From NCBI GenBank assembly GCA_029225165.1, contig JAQXVY010000014.1, positions 1 through 64,000 of the forward strand: DNA of 64,000 nucleotides. The letters run 5' to 3'. Source of the stretch: Oscillospiraceae bacterium. Lineage in GTDB: Bacteria > Bacillota > Clostridia > Oscillospirales > Acutalibacteraceae. This document shows, piece by piece, positions 48,596 through 57,392 of this stretch. How positions within the stretch are numbered: the first letter of the stretch is position 1; the number at the start of each line of letters is the position of its first letter. Position numbers and translations under genes: made by a program. A model generated the notes under the pieces. That model made no database searches. It was not told where the DNA came from and saw only the letters and a program-made list of their open reading frames with translations.

Positions 48596-50341
48596 ATGGT
48601 TAGAGAAAATATTTATCGCACAGTTACCTGTGGCGAATTACGAGAAAATAATATTGGAGAAACTGTCCGTGTAGCCGGTTGGGTAGAGAATATCCGTGAC
48701 CACGGTGGTGTTATGTTCCTTGACATCCGTGACCACTACGGTGTACTTCAGGTTGTTGTTCACAATGATGAATTACTAAAGGATGTTAACAGAGAGTGTA
48801 CTGTTACACTGTCCGGTAAGGTTGTAAAAAGAGATGACGAAACCATCAACAAAAAGATAGCAACAGGCTATGTTGAGGTTCACACAGAGGACATCAAGGT
48901 ACTTGGTAAAAGCAAGAACAACCTGCCCTTTGAGGTTATGACTTCCACCAATACATCAGAGGATGTAAGACTAAAATACAGATTTTTGGATTTGAGAAAT
49001 CCAAAGGTACACAATAATATTGTGCTTAGAAGTGAGATTATCAGCTTTTTACGCTCCAAGATGAACGAAATGGGCTTTATGGAAATTCAGACACCTATTC
49101 TTTCTACATCATCTCCTGAGGGTGCTCGTGACTACCTTATTCCGTCAAGAAAGCACAAGGGCAGATTTTATGCTCTGCCACAGGCACCGCAGATTTTCAA
49201 ACAGCTCCTTATGGTGTCAGGCTTTGACAAGTATTTCCAGATTGCTCCTTGTTTCCGTGACGAGGATGCAAGGGCAGACCGTTCACCGGGCGAATTTTAT
49301 CAGCTTGACTTTGAAATGGCTTTTGCAACACAGGAGGATGTTTTTGCTGTTGCAGAAGAGGTGCTTTACGAAACCTTTAAAAAGTTTAGTGATAAAGAGG
49401 TAAGCAAGCCACCATTCAAGAGGATTCCATACAAGGAATCAATGCTTAAGTACGGCTCAGACAAGCCTGACCTCAGAAATCCTTTGGAGATTGTTGAAAT
49501 TTCAGATATGTTTGAAGAAACCGACTTTGCGCCTTTCCGCAAAAAGACAGTTCGTTCAATCAATGTTCCCGACTGTGCAAAGCAGAGCAAAAAGTGGTTT
49601 AAGCGTATGGAGGAGTTTGCCCTTTCAATCGGTATGAAGGGACTTGGATATGTTAAGGTCAACGAGGATATGACCTTTGACGGACCTATTGACAAATTCC
49701 TAAAGCCCGGTGACAGAGAAGAACTTATTAAGAGAAATAGCTCTAATGCCGGAGATGTAATATACTTTATTGCCGATACAGCTGACCAAGCACCACTTCT
49801 TGCCGGTCAAATCAGAACAGAGGTTGCTGCTCGTCTTGACCTTATTGACAAGAGCAAGTTTGAGCTTTGCTTTATCGTTGACTTCCCAATGTTTGAACAC
49901 GATGAGGACGGTCACCTTGCATTTACACACAATCCGTTCTCAATGCCACAGGGCGGTATGGATGCCCTTGAAAATCAGGAGCCAACAGAAATTCTTGCAT
50001 ATCAGTACGACATTGTGTGCAACGGTGTTGAGCTTTCCTCAGGCGCTGTTCGTAACCACGACCTTGACATTATGGTTAAAGCATTCGGTATGGCGGGTTA
50101 CAGCGAAGAGGACTTAAAGAGTAAGTTTGGCGCACTTTACAACGCATTCCAGTACGGTGCACCGCCACACGCAGGTATGGCTCCCGGTGTGGACAGAATG
50201 ATTATGCTCCTTACAGAGGAAGAAAATATCCGTGAAGTAATTGCTTTCCCAATGAACAGCAACGCTCAGGATTTACTCTTGGGCAGTCCGGGAACAGTAA
50301 GCGAGCAACAGCTTCGTGAGGTTCACATTAAGTTAAGATAA
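48596..50341 (+). CDS. aspS: Aspartyl-tRNA synthetase (bacterial type)
   Basis: VAGWVENIRDHGGVMFLDIRDHYGVLQVV, FRDEDARADRSPGEFYQLDFEMAF and GMAPGVDRMIMLL. Confidence 0.96.
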   Translation: MVRENIYRTVTCGELRENNIGETVRVAGWVENIRDHGGVMFLDIRDHYGVLQVVVHNDELLKDVNRECTVTLSGKVVKRDDETINKKIATGYVEVHTEDIKVLGKSKNNLPFEVMTSTNTSEDVRLKYRFLDLRNPKVHNNIVLRSEIISFLRSKMNEMGFMEIQTPILSTSSPEGARDYLIPSRKHKGRFYALPQAPQIFKQLLMVSGFDKYFQIAPCFRDEDARADRSPGEFYQLDFEMAFATQEDVFAVAEEVLYETFKKFSDKEVSKPPFKRIPYKESMLKYGSDKPDLRNPLEIVEISDMFEETDFAPFRKKTVRSINVPDCAKQSKKWFKRMEEFALSIGMKGLGYVKVNEDMTFDGPIDKFLKPGDREELIKRNSSNAGDVIYFIADTADQAPLLAGQIRTEVAARLDLIDKSKFELCFIVDFPMFEHDEDGHLAFTHNPFSMPQGGMDALENQEPTEILAYQYDIVCNGVELSSGAVRNHDLDIMVKAFGMAGYSEEDLKSKFGALYNAFQYGAPPHAGMAPGVDRMIMLLTEEENIREVIAFPMNSNAQDLLLGSPGTVSEQQLREVHIKLR

Positions 50342-50394
50342 TTTTAGATAGTTAAGATACAGTTTAGATAATTTTTAGGTTAGAGGTTTAAGCT

Positions 50395-50673
50395 ATGATT
50401 ACCAGGGAAGATGTAGAGAACATTGCATTGCTTTCAAAGCTCTTTGTTCCTGAGGACGAAATGGATAACTTAACAAAGTCAATGCAGGAGATTGTGTCCT
50501 TTGCCGACACAATCAACAACGCAGATGTTGAGGGTGTGGAGTTTGACAACATCAACAACCTTTCAAACGCACTGCGTGAGGATGTGGTTAAGCCGTCAAT
50601 GCCAAAGGAAGAAATTCTTAAAAATGCTCCTGAACAGGCAGAGGATCATTTCCTTGTGAGAAAACATTCGTAA
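50395..50673 (+). CDS. gatC: Asp/Glu-tRNA amidotransferase subunit C
   Basis: ITREDVENIALLSKLFVPEDEMDNLTKSMQEIVSFADTINNADVEGVE. Confidence 0.93.
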   Translation: MITREDVENIALLSKLFVPEDEMDNLTKSMQEIVSFADTINNADVEGVEFDNINNLSNALREDVVKPSMPKEEILKNAPEQAEDHFLVRKHS

Positions 50674-50684
50674 GGAGTAGAGAT

Positions 50685-52142
50685 ATGGGACAGATTGCAA
50701 AAATACAGGCTATGCTCCAAAACGGAGAAATCTCCTGTGTTGAACTTACAAAAAAATATTTAAAGGCGATTGAGGAGGCTAACGGCGAACTCAATGCCTA
50801 TGTTACAGTTACACCCGACGAGGCGCTTGAAACTGCAAAAAAGGTTGACGAAAAGCTTGCAAGGGGCGAAAAGCTCCTGCCACTTGAGGGTGTTCCAATG
50901 ACCCTGAAGGACAACATTTCCACAAATGGAATTGAAACCACCTGTTGCAGTAAAATCCTTGAGGGCTACAAGCCAATATATGACGCCAAGGTGTGGGAAA
51001 TACTAAAAAATCAGAATGCAGTTTTGCTTGGCAAAACCAATATGGACGAGTTTGCAATGGGTTCTTCCTGTGAAAACTCCTGCTTTGGCGGAGCAACAAA
51101 CCCATTTAACACAGACCATGTTTCAGGCGGTTCATCAGGCGGTGTTGCATCTGCTGTTTCAGGTGACATTGCCGCTTTTGGACTTGGCTCCGACACAGGC
51201 GGAAGTATTCGTCAGCCGGCATCATTCTGTGGTATTGTAGGCTTAAAGCCAACATATGGCGCTGTGTCAAGATACGGACTTGTTGCCTATGCAAGCTCCC
51301 TTGACCAGATTGGACCTATTACAAAGACAGTTGAGGACGCATCCCTTGTCTATGACAGCATTTCCCTCTATGACGAGAATGACTCAACAAGTGTTGGAAA
51401 GAGCGAAACAACTTTTGATAAACTGGACAACGACATCAAGGGTATGAAAATCGGCATAGCCAGAGAGTACCTTGACGGTGTTCGTGATGATGTTAAGGAG
51501 GCTGTGCTTTCAGCCGCCGAAAAGTACAAGGAAATGGGTGCGGAGATTGTTTACTTCGATTTACCTGCACTTAAGTTTGCGTTGCCTGTTTACTACATCC
51601 TTGCCTGTGCAGAGGCATCTTCAAACCTTGGCAGATATGACGGTATCCGATACGGCTACAAGACAACACAAAGCTATGAGGGTACTCACGATATGATTTG
51701 CAAGACAAGGAGCGAGGGCTTCGGCGAGGAAGTAAAGAGGAGAATTCTCCTTGGCACATATGTGCTTTCCGCAGGCTACTATGACGCCTACTACAAAAAG
51801 GCTCAAAACCTTCGTGGAACAATTATCAAGGCTTTTGACGATGCATTTAAAAATGTTGATGTTATCCTTGCGCCGACTGTTCCAATGACAGCCTTTAAAA
51901 TGGGCGAGGCTGTTTCTGACCCTGTTGAAACCTACCTCACCGACATTTGCACAGTACCTATCAACATTGCAGGACTTCCCTCAGTTTCCGTTCCCTGCGG
52001 ATTTAACAGCAAGGGAATGCCTATCGGTATGCAGATAATCGGCGACAAGTTTAAGGAAGCAACTATCCTTAATGTTGCCTACAAATATCAACAGGCTTGT
52101 CCTGAAAACTTTAAAGATACCAAGTGGGGGGTTAAGCTATGA
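50685..52142 (+). CDS. gatA: Asp/Glu-tRNA amidotransferase subunit A
   Basis: GVPMTLKDNISTNGIETTCCSKIL, VSGGSSGGVASAVSGDIAAFGLGSDTGGSIRQPASFCGIVGLKPTYG. Confidence 0.96.
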   Translation: MGQIAKIQAMLQNGEISCVELTKKYLKAIEEANGELNAYVTVTPDEALETAKKVDEKLARGEKLLPLEGVPMTLKDNISTNGIETTCCSKILEGYKPIYDAKVWEILKNQNAVLLGKTNMDEFAMGSSCENSCFGGATNPFNTDHVSGGSSGGVASAVSGDIAAFGLGSDTGGSIRQPASFCGIVGLKPTYGAVSRYGLVAYASSLDQIGPITKTVEDASLVYDSISLYDENDSTSVGKSETTFDKLDNDIKGMKIGIAREYLDGVRDDVKEAVLSAAEKYKEMGAEIVYFDLPALKFALPVYYILACAEASSNLGRYDGIRYGYKTTQSYEGTHDMICKTRSEGFGEEVKRRILLGTYVLSAGYYDAYYKKAQNLRGTIIKAFDDAFKNVDVILAPTVPMTAFKMGEAVSDPVETYLTDICTVPINIAGLPSVSVPCGFNSKGMPIGMQIIGDKFKEATILNVAYKYQQACPENFKDTKWGVKL

Positions 52143-53551
52143 AATATGAATTAGTAGCAGGTTTTGAAACCCACATTGAATTGGGTACAGATACAAAGAT
52201 TTTTTGCTCCTGCTCAACGGAGTTCGGCGGTGAGCCTAACAGCCATTGCTGTCCGGTGTGCATAGGGCTTCCCGGCACACTTCCAAAGCTGAATAAAAAG
52301 GTTGTTGAGTACGGAATTATGGCGGGTCTTGCAACAAATTGCGAGATTGCCAATGTTTCCAAAATGGACAGAAAAAACTACTGCTATCCCGACCTTTCAA
52401 AGGCATATCAGATAAGCCAACTGTATGCACCACTTTGTAACCGTGGATATGTTGAGCTTTCAAACGGTAGAAAAATCCGTATTCACCACATCCATATTGA
52501 GGAGGACGCAGGAAAACTGATTCACAACCACGGCGACACATATGTTGACTACAACCGTGGCGGTGTTCCTCTCATTGAAATTGTTTCCGAGCCTGACATC
52601 CGTTCCATTGACGAGGCAAGGGAATATGTGGAAAAGCTCCAGCAGATTATGCGTTACATCGGAATTTCCGACTGCCGTATGCAGGAGGGTTCAATGAGAT
52701 GTGATGTCAACATTTCCGTTCGCCCACAGGGCAGCGACAAGTTGGGAACAAGAACAGAAATTAAAAATATGAACTCCATTACCTTTATAACAAAGGCTAT
52801 GGAGTACGAATTTGAACGACAGGTTGACCTTATTGAAAACGGCGAAAAGGTTGTTCAGGAAACACTTAGGTATGATGACGCAACCAACACCACTTCTTCA
52901 ATGAGAAGTAAGGAGGACGCCCACGACTACCGCTATTTCCGTGACCCTGACCTTGTTACAATCAAGGTTACTGACGAGGAAATTGAGGAAATCAGGGCAA
53001 AGCTCCCCGAACTTCCTCACATTAAAAAGCAGAGATATGTTGATGAATTGGGCGTTCCCGAAAGTGACGCAGGACTTCTTACTAAATACAGAAATATTTC
53101 CGAATATTTTGACAAGGCTATTGATGGACTTAAAAAGCCAAAGACCGTCAGCAATTTCATCATAGGTCAGATTTTCCGAGTTCTTCAGACAGAGGAGGAC
53201 AAAGAGGCCTTTGACATCAAGACAACTCCTCAGCAGTTAAATCAGCTTTGTAAGCTTTTGGAGGAGGGCAAAATCCAAAACAACCTTGCAAAATCCACCC
53301 TTGACAAAATGCTTGAAACAGGCAAGGACTGCACCGAATACATCAGCGAAGAGGATATGGCAGGCCTTGATGACAGCTTTGTTGACCAGCTGTGCAAGCA
53401 GGCTATTGAGGCTAATCCAAAGGCTGTTCAGCAGTACAAAGAGGGCAAGGAAAAGGCTATTATGGCTTGTATGGGCTTTGTAATGAAGAACAGTAAGGGC
53501 AAGGCTAACGCTCAGGAAGTTCTTGAAAAAATCAAGTCTATGATTAGTTAG
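52139..53551 (+). CDS. gatB: Asp/Glu-tRNA amidotransferase subunit B
   Basis: YELVAGFETHIELGTDTKIFCSCSTEFGGEPNSHCCPVCIGLPGTLP; ATGA overlap with gatA. Confidence 0.96.
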   Translation: MKYELVAGFETHIELGTDTKIFCSCSTEFGGEPNSHCCPVCIGLPGTLPKLNKKVVEYGIMAGLATNCEIANVSKMDRKNYCYPDLSKAYQISQLYAPLCNRGYVELSNGRKIRIHHIHIEEDAGKLIHNHGDTYVDYNRGGVPLIEIVSEPDIRSIDEAREYVEKLQQIMRYIGISDCRMQEGSMRCDVNISVRPQGSDKLGTRTEIKNMNSITFITKAMEYEFERQVDLIENGEKVVQETLRYDDATNTTSSMRSKEDAHDYRYFRDPDLVTIKVTDEEIEEIRAKLPELPHIKKQRYVDELGVPESDAGLLTKYRNISEYFDKAIDGLKKPKTVSNFIIGQIFRVLQTEEDKEAFDIKTTPQQLNQLCKLLEEGKIQNNLAKSTLDKMLETGKDCTEYISEEDMAGLDDSFVDQLCKQAIEANPKAVQQYKEGKEKAIMACMGFVMKNSKGKANAQEVLEKIKSMIS

Positions 53552-53560
53552 GGGAATACT

Positions 53561-54073
53561 ATGAAAAGATTATTCACAGTTTTATTCTGTGCTGTTCTTC
53601 TGTGCTGTTTCCTATCCGGCTGTGATTCCTCCGAAAACGGTGGAGAGGGAGGTAACAATAACTCCCAAATTGCCACTACCGACAGTGAGCCGTCAAAGGA
53701 TGAATTGTCGGCAAAGGATTTTGAAAAAAAGCTAAACGGTGTTTCAAACATCAACTTTGTAACGGAAACCAAGGAGGACAAAAATGATTTGTCAATGTTC
53801 CCGTATGAGGGACTTGTTTCCTGCGTTATGGTGAGCAAGGATGATGTGAACATTGCCACATTTTTTGAGTTTGACAGTGATGAAAACGCAGAGAGAATTA
53901 TTGAGGACTCCAAAAGGTCAAATTCCTCCGACTATACAGAAGAAACAGGAAAAAACTTTGACAAAATTCAGCAAGGCTCTGTTGTGATTGAACAGGTTGG
54001 CAAAACCGTTGTCACCATAACATCAGAGGACAAAACCGTTACAGACACAATTCTTGATGTAACAGGATATTAA
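53561..54073 (+). CDS. Small lipoprotein of unknown function
   Basis: MKRLFTVLFCAVLLCCFLSGCDSSENGGEGGNNN lipobox and Gly/Asn linker. Confidence 0.7.
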   Translation: MKRLFTVLFCAVLLCCFLSGCDSSENGGEGGNNNSQIATTDSEPSKDELSAKDFEKKLNGVSNINFVTETKEDKNDLSMFPYEGLVSCVMVSKDDVNIATFFEFDSDENAERIIEDSKRSNSSDYTEETGKNFDKIQQGSVVIEQVGKTVVTITSEDKTVTDTILDVTGY

Positions 54074-54091
54074 TTTTATAAGCAAAAGTAG

Positions 54092-54123
54092 GAGCTATCT
54101 GCAAAACGCAGATAGCTCTTTTT
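54092..54123 (+). terminator. Intrinsic terminator between convergent genes
   Basis: GAGCTATCTGCAAAACGCAGATAGCTC-TTTTT. Confidence 0.8.
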
Positions 54124-54145
54124 ACGGTTATTCTAAATTAATTAT

Positions 54146-55882
54146 TTACATTGAGTCAGGACAGGTGATGTTGAACATTGTGAGTACATTTTTAATGACA
54201 GTTTTAACAGCCACACAAAGGTTCAGCCTTGCCTGTGTCAGGGATTCGTCCTCGCCCTTTACTCTGCAAGCATTGTAGAATCTGTGGAACAGGTTTGCCA
54301 GGGTTGTAACATACCTTGTAATTTTTGTTGGGTCGTAGTCCTTGGCGGATGCGATAATCTCCTCCTCAAAGGATGCAAGGTGGTTGATGATGTCCCTTTC
54401 TTCAGGAGCACTAAGTAGGGTTAATTCCTCTTTTGTGCAGGAGCGAAGTGTGATACCGTCCTTTTCCAAAGCCTTGATAATTGAGCAGATTCTTGCGTGA
54501 GCATACTGAACATAGTAAACGGGATTTTGGTTGTCCTCTTTTACTGCAAGGTCAAGGTCAAAGTCCATCTGGCTGTTTGCTTCCCTTGTGTTAAACAGGA
54601 ATCTTGCGGAGTCCACAGGTACCTCGTCCAGTAGGTCGGAAAGCTGAATTGCCTTGCCTGTTCGCTTGCTCATCTTAACAAGCTCACCGTTTCGCACCAG
54701 CTTAACAAGCTGCATCAAAACTACATCCAGCTTGTCACCGTTGTAGCCTATGGCGTCCATTGCGCCCTTCATTCTCATAACGTGTCCGTGGTGGTCAGCA
54801 CCCCATACATCAATAAGTGTGTCAAAGCCTCGGTCAAATTTGTTCTTGTGATATGCAATGTCGGCGGTAAAATATGTTGGGTTTCCGTTTTGGCGAATGA
54901 GAACATCGTCCTTTAGCTCTAACTTGTCAATATATTCCTGGTTCTTGCCTTGACTAAGGAGAATTTTGGTGCATACCTCAGCGTTTTTGTACCACACAGC
55001 GCCCTCTTTTTCGTAGGTAAGTCCCTTTTCGGTCAATATGTCAACAACCTTTTTTACTGCTCCGCTGTTGTGAAGTTCACTTTCAAAGAACCACTTGTCA
55101 TATGTGATTTTGTACTTAGCCATATCGGACTGCATTTTACTGATGTTTTTAGGTAGGGCAAAGTCAACAAGAGCCTTTTTTCTCTCCTCGGAAGTACAGT
55201 TTATGAGTTTATCTCCGTTTTCTTCCTTGTACAGATTTGCAAGGTCGGTTATATCTCCACCCTGATAACCGTCCTCAGGGAAAGGAACAGTTGAGTCGAA
55301 AATCTGCAAATATCTTGCCTCAAGGGAACAGGCGAATTTTTCGATTTGATTTCCTGCGTCATTTACATAAAATTCACGCCATACATCATATCCAGCCTTA
55401 TCAAGAACGGAGGCAAGACAGTCGCCTAAAGCACCGCCTCTTGCGTTGCCCATATGCATAGGGCCTGTTGGGTTGGCAGAAACAAATTCAACCATAACCT
55501 TTTTGCCCTTGCCAAAGTCGCTTTGACCAAAGCTTTCCTTCTCTTCCTCAACCTCTTTCAGTACCATTGCGTAGTAATCGGGGGCTAAAAAGAAGTTAAT
55601 AAAGCCCGGGCCTGCTGTTTCAAACTTGTTGAAAAGGGTGTTTTCAAGTTCTATGTTGTTTGTGATTGCCTGTGCAATTTTAAAAGGTGGCATTCTGAAT
55701 GTTTTTGCAGAAACCATAGCAGCATTTGTGGCAAGGTCGCCGTGGGATTTGTCGGCAGGTGTTTCAATTATAAAGTCGGGAGCATCTCCCTGTGGAAGTT
55801 CTCCAAGTTCAATAGCCTTTTTGATGGCAGATGTGATTACATCCTTCATTTGCTGTTTTGCTGTTTTAGCTGTTTTTGACAT
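54146..55882 (-). CDS. argS: Arginyl-tRNA synthetase
   Basis: VMVEFVSANPTGPMHMGNARGGALGDCLA and GADHHGHVMRMKGAMDAIGY. Confidence 0.96.
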   Translation of the reverse strand: MSKTAKTAKQQMKDVITSAIKKAIELGELPQGDAPDFIIETPADKSHGDLATNAAMVSAKTFRMPPFKIAQAITNNIELENTLFNKFETAGPGFINFFLAPDYYAMVLKEVEEEKESFGQSDFGKGKKVMVEFVSANPTGPMHMGNARGGALGDCLASVLDKAGYDVWREFYVNDAGNQIEKFACSLEARYLQIFDSTVPFPEDGYQGGDITDLANLYKEENGDKLINCTSEERKKALVDFALPKNISKMQSDMAKYKITYDKWFFESELHNSGAVKKVVDILTEKGLTYEKEGAVWYKNAEVCTKILLSQGKNQEYIDKLELKDDVLIRQNGNPTYFTADIAYHKNKFDRGFDTLIDVWGADHHGHVMRMKGAMDAIGYNGDKLDVVLMQLVKLVRNGELVKMSKRTGKAIQLSDLLDEVPVDSARFLFNTREANSQMDFDLDLAVKEDNQNPVYYVQYAHARICSIIKALEKDGITLRSCTKEELTLLSAPEERDIINHLASFEEEIIASAKDYDPTKITRYVTTLANLFHRFYNACRVKGEDESLTQARLNLCVAVKTVIKNVLTMFNITCPDSM

Positions 55883-55883
55883 A

Positions 55884-56315
55884 TCAATTTTCCTTTACTG
55901 TTAGAATAAAGCGGTTGTTGCTCACTGCCTGTCCGTTCAGGTCAAGGCTGTATGCAACCTCAAGTGTACCGCCTGTTTTATCAAGATTGTTTTGTAGCTT
56001 GGTGCAAAGGACACCAAACATTAGTTCACCCATTGGGGTTATATAGTGACATTTATGTAGCTTGTCCTTTTCAAGATAAAGCCTTGTGGTATGCTCCGAT
56101 TCCCTTAAAATAGAAACCTTTGTGTCGCCAATGGATTTTATAGTGTTTAAGGAGAAGTCGTCCTTGGTTTTGCTTTCCTCGGAAAACTCCTTGTACTGTA
56201 CAATTTTTACTCCGTTTTCTTCATAATACTCACCGGGTGCGGTAAAGGTCATTTCGTCCTTTTCACCGTCAGCCTCTTGAGAAGCAAAAAGAGTGATTAG
56301 ATATTTTTTGTCCAT
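55884..56315 (-). CDS. DUF1934 domain protein
   Basis: 143 aa; EYYEENGVKIVQYKEFSEES...TTRLYLEKDKLHKCHYITPMGELMFGVLCTKLQNNLDKTGGTLEVAYSLDLNGQAVSNNRF; typical position beside argS. Confidence 0.8.
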   Translation of the reverse strand: MDKKYLITLFASQEADGEKDEMTFTAPGEYYEENGVKIVQYKEFSEESKTKDDFSLNTIKSIGDTKVSILRESEHTTRLYLEKDKLHKCHYITPMGELMFGVLCTKLQNNLDKTGGTLEVAYSLDLNGQAVSNNRFILTVKEN

Positions 56316-56316
56316 A

Positions 56317-57129
56317 TCAGTACCTCTCTATATCAATTTGAGTTACAGAGTGTTCTATGTTTTGCCCCAGGAAAATCTCCGCTACCTTTTCAAAGTTGTC
56401 GGGAGTGTCGCTTACATAGAACTGACAGTTGCCCTCGTCATTTTCTTTAGTCAGCAAGCCCTCTCGTTTAAGCACCTTTTTAGCGTAATAGGCGGTTTCC
56501 ATTCCGCTGTCAATGAGGGTTACATCACTTCCCATAACCTCTTGAATTGCGTCCCTGAGGATTGGGTAGTGGGTACAGCCTAAAATTAAGGTGTCAACAC
56601 CGTTTTCTCTTAGGGGTGCAAGGTACCTTTCTACGGTGAGATGTACTATTGGGTCGTCCTTGCTGATGAAACCGTTTTCAACAAGGGGAACAAACAGTGG
56701 ACAGTCCTGTTCGTAAACCTTGATTTCACTGTCCTCCTCCTGAAGTCTTGTTTTGTAGCTGTGACTTCCGATTGTTGCGCTTGTGCCGATAACACCCACT
56801 CTTTTATTTTTAGTGGTTCTCACAGCGGTGTAAACGGTGGGGTTTACAACACCTGTGTAAGGCACCCCAAGGGTATCCTTTAAGTCCCCTGCAACAGAGG
56901 AAACAGTACCGCAGGCGGCAATTACCATCTTAACATTGTGCTTTAGCAAAAACCTTGCGTCCTGTACTGCGTATTTTTTGATAGTGTCGTTGCTTCGGTT
57001 ACCGTAGGGAACACGACCTGTGTCGCCAAAATAGACAATATCCTCCTGAGGTAAAACAGTCAAAAGCTGTTTTACAGCGGTAAGTCCACCAAGCCCCGAA
57101 TCAAAAACACCAATAGCTTTTCTTTCCAT
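56317..57129 (-). CDS. murI: Glutamate racemase
   Basis: AIGVFDSGLGGLTAVKQLLTVLPQEDIVYFGDTGRVPYGNRS, MVIAACGTVSSV and DTLILGCTHYPIL. Confidence 0.95.
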   Translation of the reverse strand: MERKAIGVFDSGLGGLTAVKQLLTVLPQEDIVYFGDTGRVPYGNRSNDTIKKYAVQDARFLLKHNVKMVIAACGTVSSVAGDLKDTLGVPYTGVVNPTVYTAVRTTKNKRVGVIGTSATIGSHSYKTRLQEEDSEIKVYEQDCPLFVPLVENGFISKDDPIVHLTVERYLAPLRENGVDTLILGCTHYPILRDAIQEVMGSDVTLIDSGMETAYYAKKVLKREGLLTKENDEGNCQFYVSDTPDNFEKVAEIFLGQNIEHSVTQIDIERY

Positions 57130-57392
57130 TTAGATACACCCTAATCTAATATAAAACTATAAAATATTTTTATTATCTTTCTATATATATTACATACTTT
57201 TTCATTTTACCATATCCCACCTGAACTTTCAAGGGTATAAAGGGGGAGTTTGGAGTTTGATGTTCTCAAATATGGCTTTTGCTTTTATTTACAATATTTA
57301 TTAGTTTTAGTTATAATTTTTTATTAATATTGTTGACTAAAATGTAATATTATGTTATTATCTTCTAAAATACAAGCGGAGGTAGAATACTT

